A DNA stretch of 64,000 nt from Dactylorhiza incarnata (taxonomy: Eukaryota; Streptophyta; Magnoliopsida; Asparagales; Orchidaceae). Positions 1-10,545 of this stretch are shown here, piece by piece (positions within the stretch are counted from its first letter, which is position 1; the number at the start of each line of letters is the position of its first letter). The notes under the pieces are model-generated. The model did no database searches. It saw nothing but the letters and a program-made list of their open reading frames with translations, and had not been told where the DNA came from. The position numbers were made by a program, and so were the translations under genes. Location: positions 2,232,001 to 2,296,000 of the forward strand of contig JAWHQI010000065.1 in assembly GCA_033032865.1 (NCBI GenBank), read 5' to 3'.

Positions 1-536
1 TTTACCTCTAGTTGACGTTGTTGAAAAGCCAAGCGATCCTTCCTCCCGCATCAGCAGTTAACATATGCAACAACAAGACTCTTCATGTGCGTCTTCTCCC
101 TCTCAGCCACGCTCCAGACATAGAAATTCCAGCCGCAGGTCTCGCCTCTTCCTCGACGCCTTGCTATTCCTAAGGTAAATTCTGCTGTGGCCTTTGCCGA
201 CCCTCCTACCTCTCATTTTCCGTCCAGCAAAGGGGTAATAGTCTTCTTCCTTGCAGTCTAAGAAGTGCCGACTCACTCTCCTCCCCAGATCTAGCAAGCG
301 TGATGATCTTCCATCCCTAATCAGCGGATCGTGTCTTATTGAGTGAGTTTTAGTGATGCGTGGCAGTGAATCCGAGCCCCGACTCTCTTCCGACATCCGA
401 AAAATAGTTTCGTCACTTTCCCTAACAAATTTTAGCCGTCTTATGTTTTCCTTGTCTTCGATTTCAGGAATCGAAGCTCCCGATCTTCCCTATTCAGAAA
501 TTGGTTGTCTTGTAGGGTAGAGTCTGCAGTTTTGGG
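1..536. other. Unassigned, moderately GC-rich stretch
   Basis: I see no recognisable protein, RNA or repeat boundary here. A 97-codon open frame on the minus strand (103-396) is rich in Arg and Ser and has no family signature. It may be chance or the edge of an element outside the window. Confidence 0.3.
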
Positions 537-776
537 GCAAGGTAAAAGCCCTTAGTGTTTCATACATTGAATCATTCTTGTGGGCTCTTAATTTCATTTG
601 AAGGGCTTAGTGTTGTAACCAAAACCCTAAAATATCCGTAATAAGTAATTTGGGTTTATGCTTCTTTCAGATTTAGAGCTTGAGCTCACTTAGATCGAAG
701 AAGAAGCCGGGCTCTGCTAATTATTTTAGAGGTGATCATGCCGCCGCGCCTTGTGTACGAGCGCCACAATACAACG
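537..776 (+). other. Possible 5' end of a gene or LTR leader with splice-like sites
   Basis: A donor-like AG|GTAAAA at 541-546 is followed about 125 bases later by a pyrimidine-rich CTTCTTTCAG acceptor ending at 670. Then come about 67 bases of leader, an ATG at 738 in a fair context, 13 codons and another donor, CG|GTAAGG, at 777. This layout (5'UTR intron, short first coding exon) is typical of plant genes. No downstream coding exon is visible before retroelement debris begins, so it may be a decapitated gene or part of an LTR transcript leader. What is seen is only the splice-like sites; the gene reading is inference. Confidence 0.2.
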
Positions 777-1430
777 GTAAGGAATTCTATTCTTTTTGGC
801 TAGACATAATACCTAGATTAATGCACAAATTGTTTCTCGGATAGTAAGAGAATATTTGTAATATTATGAGATCGCATACATCTAGACTTTAATGTGTAAC
901 ATGATAAGAAATATTGAACTCGTATAAAATTTGTGAATTTGTGCAGTACTTGTAACCACGTATTCCTTTATACGTGCAAATAATACTAACCACCATAATA
1001 AGTATACGAGGCGATTCTTTAGCGTGAAATACGACTTACGATATTCAGATGAATAAATATGAAATCCAACAGTTAATGAAAAATAATTAGGTGGCACGAT
1101 TGAGACTTTCTCTAGTGATGAATAAAGACGCACTATCTTACTCATAGGGCGCAGTAGACCCTATGAGCCTCAAGTTTAGGGAGACGGTTCTCCATTTAGC
1201 AGATTAGTAGCTGCGTGTCTGTGTCCGTGAGACACTAGAACCCCTGCGTTCATTAGTTGGGACTCGAGTCATTAGAATGTGCATAAGAAGCTACTCCACC
1301 TAGAATATGAAGAGTGACGAACATAAGGCAAATAGAATTCAAGTAATACAACAAGATCTCAACTAATTAAACCAACGCACGTGACATCCACTGTAAATTT
1401 AATTCGTCGATGTCTGACATTATAATACTT
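777..1430. other. Unassigned AT-rich stretch, possibly an LTR remnant
   Basis: Nothing codes here. The segment 1147-1290 has the look of an LTR (short direct and inverted words, GC richer than its flanks). It lies just downstream, in the minus sense, of a gypsy integrase remnant, so it could be that element's decayed 3' LTR. No TG...CA boundary or target duplication was found. Confidence 0.25.
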
Positions 1431-2716
1431 TTGTTATCTATCTTGACCCATTCTCAACCGACCACGCATAATTTTAATTCTGTCGTACATTTTATCCATT
1501 ACTTTGTTCTTAAACAACTTCTTTACACCATCTTCGGCCCAACTTAGGGGAGTTCGACATCGTCTACCATAGAGTACTTCAAACGGTGCAATTTGAATAC
1601 TGGGCTGATAACTGTTATTGTATGAAAATTCCATCAGTGCTAAATACTTCTCTCATGATTCTTTTAAATCCAACACCACCATTCTAAGGAGATCAACCAG
1701 TATCTGAATCGTTCGTTCTGATTGCCCATCTGTTTGCAGGTGGAACGTTGTGCGATATCATAATTTAGTTCTCAACTTTTTTTGCTCTAATTTTTAGGTG
1801 CCAGACTTAAATCCCCTGTCTCTGTCCGAAATTATCGACCTTAGAACGCCATGTAACTTCACTATTTTGTCAATATACTGATTGACTAACTTTTCCGTTG
1901 GACCACCCTTCTACATAGGAATGTGCCACGTTTGTCAGACGGTCAATAATTACCCAGATGCCATCATTTCCTGCCTTACTATGCGGGGTAATCCCATAAC
2001 GAAATCCATAGCAACGTCATCCCACTTCCATTCCAGAATGGGAAGTGACTACAAATTCCCTCTTGACTTATGGTGCTCAACTTTAACAACTTGGCATGTG
2101 TGACACTTTGCTATATGTTTTATGACATCAGTTTTCATTTCAGACCACTAAAATTCTTGTTTTAAATCCCGATTCATCTTCGTTCTTTCTGGATGGATCG
2201 AATAACTTATTTTATGACCTTCTTACAATATTTTTGCTCTGAAATTATCTACATTAGGCACACATAGCCTCCCATTAATTAACAATACACCATCTTCAAT
2301 AACAAATGTTTTTTCTGCCCATTTTTCACCTTCGGCATTAGGCCCACAAGATACAAATCCTGATCAATCACCTTCTTGATTTTATCTTTCATCAAATACT
2401 GTATTTGCAATTGGTACAAATTTCCTCTTCTTTCTTCATCTGCTCGAACCAAAACAATTTGTATCTTCTCCACTTCCAGTTGCAATGTTTTATTTTGCAA
2501 AGTTATCATGGAAATCATCGTCGAGCTTTTTCTGCATAAAGCATCAGCCACTACATTGACTCTTCCTGGATAATATTTTATGTCGAGGTCATCATCCTTG
2601 ATGAATTCCAGCCATCTTTGCTGGCGAAGGTTTATCTCTTTCTGTGAGAATATATATTTCAATTTCTTGTGATCTGTGATCACCTCACAACTAACTTCAT
2701 ATAGGTACAACACCAA
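1431..2716 (-). pseudogene. Ty3/gypsy polyprotein remnant: RNase H then integrase
   Basis: Read on the minus strand, 2500-2716 encodes a gypsy RNase H end with the TDHKKLKYIFSQKE motif and the closing DIKYYPGRVNVVADAL block. It is followed by a linker and then integrase core pieces in changing frames. The phrase for DAIWVIIDRLTNVAHF lies near 1890-1960, the YHPQTDGQSE-like block holding the catalytic Glu near 1690-1745, and the EFSYNNSYQ...FEVLYGRRCRTPL block at 1540-1640. The order RNase H-integrase is that of Ty3/gypsy, and the block wording is that of plant chromoviruses. Several frameshifts and stops make it a pseudogene. Its upstream part (RT) is missing: at 2705-2716 the RNase H frame stops against a LINE tail. 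Confidence 0.85.
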
Positions 2717-3250
2717 CGCTCAAGCCTTTATCCTACCATAGTGGGGTTGGCTATATGGATCATTTGTCGCCATTGCGTCATAATCTCATTAATGCCTGAG
2801 TACATCATATCTTTCCTTATCGTTTCATATCAAATATTTTTTGGTTTATCCCTCCCCCGTTTAACATGCCTAGTAGCTAAACTCTCACAATGCCTAACAA
2901 GTGCCTATAGTGGTCTCCTTTGTACGTGTCTGAATCATCTTAATCGAGATTCTTGCATCTTCTCTACAATGTGTGCCACTCCTGTCTTATCCATGATACA
3001 TTCATTCCTAATTTTATAGAGTCTCGTGTGTCCACACGTCCACCTAACCATTCTCATCTCCGCAACTCACATTTTTTGCTCACGTACATAATTCACTGCC
3101 CAACACTCAGAACCGTAGAGCATCGCTAGTATAATTGCAGTACGGTAAAACTTGCCTTTAAATTTTAATCGGTAATATTTTGTTTCATGCATCTCTTTAA
3201 GTCTAGCGTCGACGACTTTCTTATCTCGCTCTCATTTGGTGATCTTTGTC
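2702..3250 (-). pseudogene. RTE-clade LINE remnant (3' end of the reverse transcriptase ORF)
   Basis: The minus strand encodes the C-terminal region typical of plant RTE LINEs: FYRTAI...AMLYGSECWAV, then VAEMRMVRWTCGHTRL, RNECI and GVAHIVEKM, close to the family's usual wording. It ends with the TATGGTAGGATAAAGGC 3' signature and a short GTT-rich tail (2702-2712). Several stops (for example after EQKM) show it is dead. Because the tail lies on the low-coordinate side, the LINE is oriented minus. It is 5'-truncated, as expected for target-primed reverse transcription. It abuts the gypsy RNase H fragment, which suggests insertion into that older element. Confidence 0.85.
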
Positions 3251-3259
3251 ATTTATTGC

Positions 3260-3502
3260 AGTCGACATATCTTTGTTATGTAATTTATAAACATACATTA
3301 TGTGTATATATGTTTATTGTGTAGTTTATAAAAATAAATTATGTATACAATTATACATATTTATAAAAATTGTGTATATATATGAATAAATTTATTTAAA
3401 TATTAAAATCCGACATTGTAAAATATCCCCGATATAATCCCCGCAATCCAACATTTCAAACTCAAACCGACATGAATCCGACAACCGACATATACAACCT
3501 TG
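3260..3502 (-). mobile_element. hAT transposon terminus (fragment)
   Basis: The reverse complement of this segment matches the left end of the complete hAT at 36,791: it starts CAAGGTTG, then repeats TGTCGG words, then a GGATTGCGGGG block and an AT-rich tract. The outer end is the G at 3502. No second terminus or 8-bp target duplication was found, so this is a broken copy of the same family. Confidence 0.65.
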
Positions 3503-4090
3503 GTAAAGAGGGAAAAACCTACTCATAAATTAACGACTTTGCCAAACAAAATCCAACTCAAAAATCAACAATGCCAAACAAAAAACCCAAAACCAGCCCA
3601 AATCAAGTGCAAACAGGAAACCAGGAATACATAACTCAAAGACATGTTTTTTCATAAAAACAAAATAATGAATCCACATAATAAATAAGCAAATGCATGG
3701 GAAAATAAAGGTGCATTTACTCATCCCCCAATTTCTATAATCATTAGAGAGACTTTGTTTAGGTATTGTAAATTTAAATTTATTAGTCTTTGTTCAAAAC
3801 TTTACATTTGTCATTTAGGAACACCTGCAAGAAAACTCGGAGAAAATGAACAAGAAAGTGAGAGCAGGAAGGTGATAGGTTTGAAAGAGAATGTAGGGTC
3901 AGTAGCTGTGAGTCGAGTCCCTTTAATATTAGTCGAAACCTAGACTGCATGCGTCAAATTAAAGTCAATGTTTTTTTATGTCTGTGGTAGATTTATAATG
4001 ACAAATCAAAGTTTATTTTCTTCAGTAACTCGACGTGCGTTGAATAGCTAGCCGACGTACGTCAAGTGTATTTAAGTTTTTTACTTCAAT
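3503..4090 (-). other. Degenerate stretch, probably the 3' part of the adjacent copia element
   Basis: No open frame carries a known domain. The segment lies directly downstream (minus sense) of a copia RNase H. Around 4030-4070 it contains GACGTACGTC and CGACG words that also recur in the copia LTRs at 56.3 kb and 62.0 kb. It is best read as the decayed 3' region or LTR of that copia element; boundaries are not resolved. Confidence 0.3.
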
Positions 4091-4557
4091 TTTCATTTCA
4101 CAATGTGATATCCAGCATCCCTAAATTCACTTAATCTAGAGGTTTTGTGAAGATATCAACGCTCTAATTATCTGTCAAAACACATTTTAAGGAAATATTT
4201 TTTCTCTACATTATCTCTGATGAAGTGATGTTTTGTTTCAATATGCTTAGTTCGACTATATAATACAAGATTAGCTGCAATTAAAATTGTGTTTGTACTG
4301 TCACAGAAGATAGGAGGTATTGAAAACTTACGTGCATAGTTTTGTAGCCGATTTAGCATCCACATGGGTCGAGAGAAACAACTCCCAGTTGTAATGTATT
4401 CGGCTTCTGTAGTCAATGTAGAGATTGAATTTTGTTTCTTGTTGAACCATGAAATCAAATTTACCCTTAGGAATTGTCATGTCCCACTGGTGCTTTTTTG
4501 TCAAGCCTACATTCTGCAAAATATGCATCTTAATAACCAGTTAGTTCAAACACCGAC
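4091..4557 (-). pseudogene. Ty1/copia RNase H remnant (copia element A, 3' part)
   Basis: The minus strand carries the canonical copia RNase H end: a DKKAP...G block where the family has DRK(S)TSG, then ISWFNKKQN, TTEAEYITTG, then the FCDSTNT and SRTKHIETKHHFIRD blocks. A frame change separates the first part (4460-4530) from the rest. The frame continues, across the solo LTR at 4558-7022, into RT sequence at 7023-7330, so these are pieces of one element. Stops after the RNase H and the frameshift make it non-functional. Confidence 0.85.
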
Positions 4558-7022
4558 TGTGAGGCCCCGAGCCAGACCTCACAGAAAATCTGTATCTGAG
4601 TCTCTTTGTAAGCATTTATCGCAGCATAGTAATAACATGAGTACAATGAAAATACATAAACAAAACTCATACCTTTGCTCGTTCTTCAGTTCTAGTCCGT
4701 CTAGCTTTCCTCGGAGCACTCGGAGTCGCATCCGTTACCTAAAAAGATAAACCACGACGGGTTTAGTCATAAAGAATATGACTAAGCGAGTAACATACCT
4801 CTTTAACTACTGTAAATGCAAGGAACAAACGTTAGTAGCAATATGCATAAATATTCAATTCAGTGTATAGTCAATAACAGTATGGTATTCCATTCCAGTG
4901 TACAAAATGCTATAACGTATCAAAAATATTTCATAACAGTATACAATGTATATTCGTACTATAATGATTCTGTTTCAACTTCTGGTATTCGATCTATTCA
5001 TTAATTCTTAAAAGTCATTTCGTTCATTCGCATCAAACATTCCATCAATTCAGTTTCGAAATCAGATTTCATATTCTTTCGCATCATAGCTACTTCAATT
5101 TGTTTCACTTTCTCAATCAGATTTCTCGTTTATCTTTGATTTAATTTAATTGGGAAATCATAAGGGTTGCTGTAGATTCATCCCTTCTTGGTCTTCAACG
5201 ACCTCTTGGCCTTCAACGGCCTCTGACCTTCAACGGCCTCAAATAAATCTCAAAAACACATTCCGCCGTAGCGTATTCACACCCTCACTACGGCTACTGG
5301 GTTAACCCTTATCATTTCAAATATTCTTATGCATCGATGCAATCTTTTTATTCAATTATAAAGGAGTTTTATTTAAAATATTTTCCTCAGAATTTATTCA
5401 TCGCTTATTTATTGTCAATTCAACATTTTCCAGCGATTCTTGGATTTATCAGTGATTCAAATTCGAACAATTTCAATATCATGTCGATGCATAGTCACTA
5501 AAATATTTTCTGTATAAAATCTAATCATAGGAATATTGAAAATAATTCAAAGCTATGCATAATTAAAGAAATACGTACTCACCACGTGTCCTTTGCCTTT
5601 AATCGTACCAGGATTTTCATCGGGTCTATCTCCGGACGCCATCCTCTGCAGTATCAGTGAAATCATTTACTTTAGGGTTGCGTCACGAATTAGTTACGAT
5701 TTACTTCCTATACGCTTACAACTTCGACTCAGTAGGAGTTGCCTAGGGAAAGACAAACTTGGGTGACTTAAAAATGAAAGCACAAGTTCAGCCACTCAAA
5801 TCAGAAACCAAGGAAAATATCAAGGGAGAAGTGGGCATTTAAGAGGAGCCATCAACATCCGATCAACATAAATGATAACAGCCGGCCATAGGCCTAACCA
5901 GGGCCAACAATCAAGGCCATCTCCATACAGCAGTCGGCCAAAAGAAATCACCCAGATCAGGAACAGAGTCACATCAAGAGTAGCCAGCAAGAAATCTCAA
6001 CAGCCCACAACAACAACAACAACAAAAACAGTCAACAATCAAGGTAACCCTCATACAAACAGCCGGTCAGCAGGAAAAATTCCCACTAGTAAAAGCAGTA
6101 ACACAGTAGCTGATCAAAAGAACTCAGGAAACAAAAGCAACTCAAGAGCAGCCACATCAATATGAGGCATAACGTTTCTCCTGAGATGAGAGCTAGAAAT
6201 CTAGACAGAGTAATATCTCCCCTACTATAATAGAACTCTTAATCTATATGCCATAGGAGGAACAGTAAAGGAGGAGAAAAAATCTTACAGAGCAAGGGTC
6301 AAAGCCCAAAGCTGTCGGCCAAGCACAAAGCCGATCCAAAAACAACAGCAGCACCACGAAGAGCCAAGCTACAGTTCCCTCAAATCTTCCCACACTTTCG
6401 ACGAGAGGAGGGAGACTCGAGCAGGAACAAATATATCAGGTAAGCCCTGAGCTAAACTTTCAGAAACTCCAGAAGGCAAGCAAGAGAGGCAGGGAGGTGA
6501 ACTTGTATCGGTATAAAGGAGACCAGTTGGTAAATAACATTTAAAGGATTCAATTCTACCGCTTATTTGACATAACACAGCCACCGCTTAAGACTCCTCC
6601 ATATTATATATTATATTATTATACTATTACAACTAGTATAATAACCAGCTATCTGAATATCAGCAGCCCAACAATTCCACCGCCTCTTCTTATATAATAT
6701 TATAATATGCTATGTATGTATATCAGCAGCCCAAAACCAGCCAGCCCAGTACAGCCTCAAAAATCAGCAGCAGCCATATTATCATAACCAAAACCATCGC
6801 AATTAGACATAAATATCAAGAAGTCTATCAGCAGCCCAAATAGCCTAGAATCAATTAAAATAAAACTTAAAACGAAACGAGCGTCGCAAAATCATCGAAA
6901 AATTCAAAACTTCAAACTTAAAGTGCGACGTCGTCTCGACAATGATTTTTATTATTTCATCATCGGGAATTTTATTCATTTAAGTCTCTTTCAATTTCGC
7001 TTAAACGTTTTAAGCCGTTACA
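4558..7022 (-). repeat. Solo LTR of a gypsy family, nested in copia element A
   Basis: This 2465-bp block begins TGTGAGGCCCCG and ends GCCGTTACA, so it has TG...CA termini, and it is flanked by the 5-bp duplication CCGAC (4553-4557 and 7023-7027). The copia frame resumes exactly across it. The minus-strand reading (TGTAACGG...GGCCTCACA) is the usual orientation for this LTR style. No gag or pol lies inside, and no internal second LTR was seen, so it is a solo LTR left by LTR-LTR recombination. A short run of CTTCAACGGCCT words (5190-5245) repeats inside it. An Asn/Ser/Gln-rich open frame at 5872-6165 is low complexity and not taken as a gene. Confidence 0.85.
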
Positions 7023-7384
7023 CCGACTCTCTAGGATTCCACAAACCAAGTTTAGGTGTGCCTTTGAGATATCTTTATACTCTTTTCACGTGAGGCATGT
7101 GAGATTCCTTTGAGGTCACCTGATACCAGACATAAACATTTGTTGAGAGCATTATGTTAGACCTACTTATTGTAAGATAAAGTAGAGAGCCAATGATTTC
7201 CCTGTAGGTCTTTTGATCCACAGGTTTAGCATGCTTATCTTTGTCCATCACATCATTAGTAGGCATGAGTGTCTTGTATGATATACATTTTTCATCCCAA
7301 ACTTCTTTAGAAGTGCTTTAGTTTATTTGGTATAGTATATGAATATGCCTTCATTATCTTGTTTCACTTGTATATATAATAGTT
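7023..7384 (-). pseudogene. Ty1/copia reverse transcriptase C-terminal remnant (copia element A, middle)
   Basis: Minus-strand blocks: VKQDNEGIFI, ALLKKFGMKN, then MPTNDVMDKDKHAKPVDQ with TYREIIGSLLYLTISRSNI, ending RYLKGTPKLGLW. These are the standard copia RT-to-RNase H connection. At least two frame changes occur. On the high-coordinate side the RT is missing roughly 85 residues before it resumes at 10,133. The LTR fragment beside it therefore removed or accompanied loss of copia sequence. Confidence 0.85.
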
Positions 7385-10132
7385 TTATCTATCAACAACC
7401 CCCCAGCCCCCCGATCTTATCTCCCGCAGGTCTCCTGATCCCGCCTCCCGCTCCCTTCTCCCGCATGCAGCGCTGCCGCCGCCTCTTGCTCCTGCTCCTC
7501 CTGTCGGCGCCGCCCCCTGCTCCTCCTGCCGGCGCCGCCGCCTGCTCCTCCTGCCGGCGCCGACGCCTCCTGCTCCCACTCCTTCTCCTCTACTCGTGGC
7601 CGACGGTAGCCCTTCCTCAGGTCGGCAACAACCCTTCCTCCTCCTTCTCGTGGACAACAACCCTTCTCCTCCCCTAGCCGACAGTCCTCAAGGCCGGCAG
7701 CCTCTCCTCCCTCCAACAACACTCCCTCTCCTCCAAGGGACCGACAACCACTTTCCTCCTCCAAGGGCCGAAAGCCCTAATTCCCCCTTTTTCCTCCTCG
7801 ATTTGATCGGGGATTTGCGAGAGGGACGACTAGGATTCCCCTTCCCTCTTCTTCCTCCAAGGAGGCCATCTGTCGTATTCCCTCCAAGGGAGGACAGCCC
7901 TATCCCCTCTCGTCAAGGGTCGACAACCTCCTCCTCCCCTCTTCTCCGTCGTTTTGATCGGTGATTGCATGGGGAACAGCTAGGGTTTTCCTTTCCTCGC
8001 CTCCTTGAGGCCGGATTCGACTTCCTTGGGTAAGGTTCTCGCTTTTCCCTCCTCCTTTCATTGTTTGCTTGATTTATTTTGCAAATTTGTGCTCCAAGTT
8101 GTGTATAATTGCATTTCAGTTTTTTGCTCATCTTATAATCGTCCAATTTCTAGGTTTTCGTGCTCCCCGACGCCATTCGTCGCCCTATTTGGCGGGATCT
8201 CTCCAAAGCCCTCTCCGATTTAGGGTTTCTCTAACCTAAGCGCTTCCAAATTCCCGTTTCCGCATGGTAATCTCTTATCCCCTCACATTTGAGGGAGGTA
8301 ATTGGCTAAACCCTCCCTGTTTAAGTTTTTGTCATGTTAATTACATGTGCTAGGGTAGAGATTTTGTTAGCAATGTCATTCATAATTGCACTTGATCGGG
8401 TTTAAAATAAGGTTCTTGAAATTTCGCTTGCGCCGCTTAGCCGCCGCCGTCAGTTTCAGCCGCACCTTAAGGCAATTAGAGACCCCTCTCTCTTGCAAGC
8501 ATTGAGTTTAAATTATTTCGTCTGTTCTTATGATTATTTGACTTCCCTCTTGAATTTTTGATCTGCCAAATAAATTTAAATCTTGAATGTCTAATCCGTC
8601 AAGTTAGTAGTTTAGGGTTTAATATATTTGGAATGACATGAGTTTGTGAACCTGAATGTTTTTATTTGGAAATCACTTAGATGATTATTTTTCTCATTCA
8701 ATGTATAATTGGAAGAATGATAGAGTTTTTAGTCTTGAGCAACGAGTGTCATAATGATAATTGATAAGGTTTCCTTTTGGCAATCAAATGATTTGTGTTT
8801 CAGATAATGTTCGGATCGTACACATTTTTACTTGGGAAGATAATCGTGCCTTAGAATGGTCTAATCTTGATGGGTACTTGCTTTCCCAAAAATGATGCAT
8901 AGAAATCTCATCACTCGTGAATACTTAAACCCGCAAGTTTCAAAAATCTCTATCTAGTTTCTCCTGTGTCATCGAATCTTGTTTCTTATGTCTGCCTGAC
9001 TCTAAGACTTGTGTAATTATTGTTCCATGACTTGATTCCTTTCGTTTCATGTTTGTAAATTTTACTCTTGTATATCCGAATCTGTGATTAGTAACATATC
9101 TTGATACACTTGAAATCACCAAATTATGAATCATTTAATTCATTAATAACATAAGTGAACAATGAAAGGTGGTGTTTAATTGATGCAACTCCTCGACCCG
9201 GGTTCCCTCTTGAATCTCTAACGGGAACAAAGGACCGGTCATAGCTAGCATGAACTCCCTGGCTCAATGGTGAGGGTTCGAAAGAGCCGCCCCTTAGAGA
9301 TCACGGGCAGAAATCCTGAATCTCCGGTAAGTCTTGCATCTGAATTTGAATCCTTCTGAATCATGAATCTTGTGCATCAACTAAAGACACATACACCTTT
9401 CATTTGTTCCAGCTTATGTCATTATCGTGATCGAATCTATGCTTTACTTCGGAGTAGTCTAATAATTCTAGATATTTTTTGCTTGACTCTTTTACTTGTC
9501 TGTCTTGTTAGTTTGCTTCATGATAACTGGTACACAAATATTTTTGTTTCTCCTGCTCGTACTTTATTTTATTTTGCTCCTGTTCATTTCAATGTTCTGA
9601 GGCTTTTTTCCTTTTTGTTCTGGAATTTGCCTTAGTGTCCGTGTCTGCGCCGCCTGCTTCCTGAGCCCGATCTGCGTCAAGCTTCAGCTTCTGGTTGTTT
9701 ATCTTCTTGTCGTGACATGTTCTATGTTTATGTTTCATTTCATTTAACTGTCAGATATTTCTTTTATGTAATAATTACGATCAACCATTTTTTCTGCTAT
9801 CATGGACAACTGCTATGCTAATTAATATATGTATAAGAATTTGACATGATTTGCATGTTTATTTCTCTGGATTTGGCATTGTATAAAAATCTGTATCTGA
9901 ATTTGTATCATGAGTTTTATTAAAAATACATGTGCATTTAATTATCTCACTGCCATATTTTAAAGCTTCTGCATAAAAACAATCTATTTTACTCTAAAGT
10001 AATTATTCTAAAACTAAGTATCAGTATCTCAGCTTCCGCCTAACAGACATGAAAATTCTTTCCCCCATGTCTGTGGCATCACGACCCGCCCGCAACGCAT
10101 ATCTGATATTTGCTATTAGACGGGTCGTGACA
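7385..10132 (+). repeat. Plus-oriented, 5'-truncated LTR of the Tekay-type family
   Basis: The segment matches, in reverse complement, the two LTRs of the 10.5-22.2 kb Tekay element: the GC-rich GCCGCC/CTCCTCCTG tract, then CCGATTTAGGGTTTC (about 8210), the GGACCGGTCATAGC block (about 9230), and the end TATTAGACGGGTCGTGACA at 10,132. Its first ~80 bases (family start TGTAACAACTC) are missing. Adjacent copia RT sequence is lost too, so the left edge is a deletion and no target duplication can be read. It has no internal coding sequence. Arg- and Pro-rich open frames at 7.3-7.96 kb come only from GC-rich simple sequence. Confidence 0.75.
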
Positions 10133-10545
10133 CATACCAAGCTCTAAGGGCTTGTTTGAGACTGTATATCGCTTTATCAAGATTTTAAACATAAGAAGAG
10201 AAGTTGCGATTGATAAAACCTGGGGGTTGCTCCATATATACTTCTTTTTGGAGTTTGTCATTCAGAAATGCACTTTTGACATCCATTTGAAATATTTTGA
10301 ATCTGATGTGAGTTGCATAGGATAAGAATCTCCTTATTGCTTCCAGTCTTGTAACCATGTTTTGTTCCTTATAATGGTTCCATCAGCTTCCAATTTGTTT
10401 CTGAATACCCACTTTGTTTGAATGATTGGGTATTTGGTTGGTCTTTTCACCAATGTCTACACCTTCTTTCAAATTGAATAAACAAACCTCAGATATATTA
10501 GAGTGAAAGTCTACAAGATAAATGTTGTCTTTCCTTATACCTGAT
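10133..10545 (-). pseudogene. Ty1/copia reverse transcriptase N-terminal remnant (copia element A, 5' part)
   Basis: The minus strand contains RT blocks FQMDVKSAFLND, KEVYMEQPPGF and AIYSLKQALRAWY. Upstream of them sits a phrase like RKDNIYLVDF that belongs to the gag-preintegrase region. The integrase and much of RT are missing between these, so this copia was already internally deleted. Its last five bases, CCTGA (10,541-10,545), are the left target duplication of the Tekay insertion. Confidence 0.8.

Noticed and set aside
5872..6165. 97-codon Asn/Gln/Ser/Thr-rich frame
   Set aside because: Low-complexity sequence within a solo LTR bounded by a target duplication.
7339..7964. Long Arg/Pro/Leu-rich open frames on both strands
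   Set aside because: They overlap in several frames on a GC-rich simple-sequence tract inside an LTR and the same tract recurs at 12.4-12.7 kb and 21.9-22.2 kb; this is composition, not coding.
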